A program made the position numbers and the translations under genes. Positions 55,838 through 58,103 of a stretch of DNA of 58,103 nt are shown piece by piece. The notes under the pieces are model-generated. The model saw only the letters and a list, made by a program, of their open reading frames with translations. It searched no databases and was not told the origin of the DNA. The stretch is from Sergeia podlipaevii (Eukaryota; Euglenozoa; Kinetoplastea; Trypanosomatida; Trypanosomatidae), in assembly GCA_030849805.1 (NCBI GenBank), contig JASANZ010002161.1:1-58103 (forward strand), written 5' to 3'. How positions within the stretch are numbered: the first letter of the stretch is position 1; each line of letters starts with the position of its first letter.

Positions 55838-58103
55838 TCAGGCAGACGCGTCTGCTTCCTTGTTGGTGTTGTCCATCTTGGCTAGTATCTGCTGCTGCTG
55901 ACGCTGCATTGCAGTTATTTGATCGAGCACCTGTGATAATATGGCGCCATCAAGGGGCTTTCCCGCCTGCTGCCCTGCTCCATCACCGCCATCAGCGCTT
56001 GCACCAGCACCGCCAGTACCCTCGTCTAATCCCAGTGATCCTTCAGTGTTACTAGATGAAGTCTTCGGTACCTCCGCGCCAGAAGAACGCGTCTGGGCCT
56101 CTTCGCCCTCCGTCATGGCTAGGACGACGGAGCGACCAATCGGAAAGAAGGTGATATCGCGCAGTTTAATCAAATGGTACACATACGCCTCCTGGGCAGT
56201 GAAGGTGTCAGGGTCCTTCTCAGAGAGATAATGCAAGAAGAACACATACTGCCACATGTTGTGCTCCTGGCCAATGTGGGTGTCGTAGGTGCCGGACTTC
56301 ACGACATCAAACACGTTTCTCTCCACACCACAGATGAAGCACTTCTTCTGTTGATCCTCGCTTGTAGCCTCCTGTGATTGACGGAACAGCGCAAGACTGT
56401 CGACGATCACACCCAGGAACAGGTTCGACACCACCAAAGACACCACCACAAAGAAGCAGAGACGATAGAAGGTAAACCAGTATCCAAACCCATTAGCTGA
56501 GTAAAAAGCAGGCCAGCTCATCACATCACCTACGCCGCCGCTGCTGCGCAACGTGTCAATATGCACGAGCCAGCACTGGGAGAGCGTATAGCAGTTTAAC
56601 CCATTGCCACGATACGAGAAGGGGTCAAACAACTCCGCAAATTTGTAGTATGAGATGGCGCTAAAGATAAAGATCACGAATATCCAGAGCACAAAAGTCA
56701 AAATAAGCGTGGAAGCATTCATAAGAAGGGCAGAGAACACATCGCCAAGCGAAGGAAGCCATAACGTGATCTGGAGAAGCTGAATGGGGTGCCATATGTA
56801 GTGTTGGGCCAAGCCCATAATAGATACAAACAAGAAAAACGCTTGCTGAATAAACTTCGCGTTGCCAAAAGCAAACCAAACCGACATCAGCCATCGTTTC
56901 CACCTCGGCAACTGATCGCGGCGTGGAATGCCCTTCAGGTATTCACCGACATCACCCGCAATGTCCTGGCGCGCCTGCAGCAGCGTAGCCTCCTCTTGCC
57001 TCAGCTGCCAGGTCTGCCAGCGTGTAGTGAAGGCAACTGTGCATGGGCCCACCACCATCTGCACAACAAGGATGGACTGCATCGTTACAACACAAATACT
57101 CAAGACAGCCAGCGTCACCGTGATAGACCACGAAGTATCTGAAGCATAGGGGGAGATAGGCGCGCGAATGCCAATCACCATGATCAAGTTTTCAACGAGT
57201 ACCAGTCCCATAACGAGAATGTGAATCTCACGTGCGCAATGATTGAGCGAAAATAATAAAATGTGCCTCCTCAACTGTGCGTACGTGTTGATCTCAACAA
57301 TCACCTTGGCGCATCGCTTGAAGAAGTACTGTAGCCTCTCATTGTCACCCGTGCGCACCGCATCACGAATCACCTCGCTTCGCGTTTCTCTGGACAAGTT
57401 ATCCTCACTGGCTGCCAGAATACGGAAGTACACTCGCTCCAACACGCCGTTGCGCACCACTTCCACTTTACTCACTTTGCCATAAAACTTCCTATACGAC
57501 CGTGTCCTTCGCAACACTTGTTGAATAGACCTCCCCTTCTTGTCAACAAATTCGGCGCAAGCAAGCTCACTCGCATTACTCTTGTAACACGCCGCATCTG
57601 CGGTGCGCGCCAACTCCTGCATATCATACAGAGCACGGAAGAAAGTATACACACTCACACCAAGTGTCAGTTCGTCCTGCAGCTCCTCGCGACCCGTCGG
57701 AATGTCGTCCCTCATGTAGTCCCGAAGATACCGCGTGAGCACCTCCCAACTTCCCTTGAACTCACCCCTGACGATCCCCTTGGACTGCACTCTAACAATA
57801 GAACCATGACGGCGCTCATACGCAGCCGCGCTACGGTCCATGCTGCGTCCCAGCACACTCAAATCAACGGTCGCCAGCAGACGCGCAGCAAAAGTGGGGT
57901 CCTGCCGCCCTTCAATCAGCGCTAGCAGCGTCGAGAGCGCGGCGGTCTGCAGGCGAGTACGGTACCCACGTCTCACCTCCGAAATCGATGTCGCCCCATC
58001 TCCATCAGCCTTCTGCGTCTGGTGAGCAGGCATCTCCTCCTCATAGGACGATATCAGCGAAAGACGTGTCACACGCGCCTCCTCAGGAGTGCTAATTGAC
58101 AAA
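55838..58103 (-). CDS. Inositol 1,4,5-trisphosphate receptor, C-terminal channel part (5' partial)
   Basis: The frame is open to the window edge, and full receptors are ~2500-3000 residues, so the ligand-binding N-terminus is outside. About 755 residues are seen. Hydrophobic segments include HILVMGLVLVENLIMVIG, TLAVLSICVVTMQSILVV, FFLFVSIMGLA, LILTFVLWIFVIFIFSAISY and FYRLCFFVVVSLVVSNLFLG. The pore filter reads SGGVGD (GGVGD at 56525-56539), close to IP3R GGGVGD. It is followed by CFICG (56327-56341) and H-x4-H in THIGQEHN, the C2H2 zinc motif that marks IP3R/RyR tails, then YVYHLIKLRDITFFP. The end has a Gly/Ala linker and a short Gln-rich coiled coil. The T. brucei homologue is reported in acidocalcisomes, where it releases calcium. 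Family assignment is confident. Confidence 0.93.
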   Translation of the reverse strand, partial: LSISTPEEARVTRLSLISSYEEEMPAHQTQKADGDGATSISEVRRGYRTRLQTAALSTLLALIEGRQDPTFAARLLATVDLSVLGRSMDRSAAAYERRHGSIVRVQSKGIVRGEFKGSWEVLTRYLRDYMRDDIPTGREELQDELTLGVSVYTFFRALYDMQELARTADAACYKSNASELACAEFVDKKGRSIQQVLRRTRSYRKFYGKVSKVEVVRNGVLERVYFRILAASEDNLSRETRSEVIRDAVRTGDNERLQYFFKRCAKVIVEINTYAQLRRHILLFSLNHCAREIHILVMGLVLVENLIMVIGIRAPISPYASDTSWSITVTLAVLSICVVTMQSILVVQMVVGPCTVAFTTRWQTWQLRQEEATLLQARQDIAGDVGEYLKGIPRRDQLPRWKRWLMSVWFAFGNAKFIQQAFFLFVSIMGLAQHYIWHPIQLLQITLWLPSLGDVFSALLMNASTLILTFVLWIFVIFIFSAISYYKFAELFDPFSYRGNGLNCYTLSQCWLVHIDTLRSSGGVGDVMSWPAFYSANGFGYWFTFYRLCFFVVVSLVVSNLFLGVIVDSLALFRQSQEATSEDQQKKCFICGVERNVFDVVKSGTYDTHIGQEHNMWQYVFFLHYLSEKDPDTFTAQEAYVYHLIKLRDITFFPIGRSVVLAMTEGEEAQTRSSGAEVPKTSSSNTEGSLGLDEGTGGAGASADGGDGAGQQAGKPLDGAILSQVLDQITAMQRQQQQILAKMDNTNKEADASA

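Noticed and set aside
1..58103. tRNA or other small RNA genes in the spacers
   Set aside because: I looked for tRNA B-box-like sequence on both strands and saw none I could support; a covariance-model scan would be needed for snoRNAs.
1..58103. A functional gene cluster or novel multi-gene system
   Set aside because: The genes are unrelated housekeeping and lineage-specific types in one co-directional unit, which is how trypanosomatid genomes are normally arranged; order does not imply a shared pathway.

Overview
The window looks like nuclear DNA of a trypanosomatid (kinetoplastid) protist. All 22 supported genes lie on the minus strand, have no introns, and are separated by 0.4-1.9 kb AT-rich spacers. 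Just upstream of many start codons the sense strand carries a pyrimidine run followed by AG, the usual layout of spliced-leader trans-splice acceptors in a polycistronic unit. There is no strand switch, rRNA, tRNA, CRISPR array or recognisable transposon. TAA, TAG and TGA all act as ordinary stops. The gene set (two PRL phosphatases around an ELP3, an IP3 receptor, eIF1A, two mitochondrial carriers) fits, from memory, the neighbourhood on Leishmania chromosome 16, but coding base composition looks lower in GC than Leishmania. The genus cannot be fixed from this window.

Transcription runs from high to low coordinates, so the first gene transcribed is at the right-hand edge. 58.1-51.4 kb: the C-terminal third of an IP3 receptor calcium channel (5' end outside the window), a Ste20-like kinase whose 3' end touches a one-base assembly gap, the proteasome chaperone PSMD9/Nas2, and a long, probably mitochondrial, helical protein. 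47.8-40.3 kb: an ankyrin / two-helix membrane anchor / alpha-beta hydrolase protein, and PRL phosphatase - ELP3-like radical-SAM acetyltransferase - PRL phosphatase. 38.8-30.1 kb: a small acidic protein, two adjacent mitochondrial carriers, a compact Las1-like RNase, an NHL/SMP-30-like beta-propeller and a His/Asn-rich protein. 28.9-15.5 kb: one 13.4-kb gene for a giant bridge-like lipid transfer protein (Csf1/Tweek/BLTP1 type). 14.8-0 kb: mitoribosomal bL17m, a Pro-rich protein, eIF1A, a JMJD8-like lumenal JmjC protein, an unknown probably mitochondrial protein, an ACAD10-like HAD-APH protein with degraded catalytic motifs, and a MORN-repeat multispanning membrane protein.

In trypanosomatids, adjacent genes in a unit are co-transcribed but usually not functionally linked, so these neighbours should not be read as one pathway. 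Several do share membrane themes (ER-linked lipid transfer, calcium release, lumenal JmjC, mitochondrial carriers), which is probably coincidence. Start codons were set at the first ATG; several reading frames extend upstream only to TTG or GTG and those extensions were not used. The most noteworthy points are the HAD-APH protein that has lost key residues in both domains, the minimal Las1 with a drifted HEPN motif, the IP3 receptor with an altered filter, the carrier pair that differ at a substrate-contact residue, and a start codon that overlaps its own best splice acceptor.
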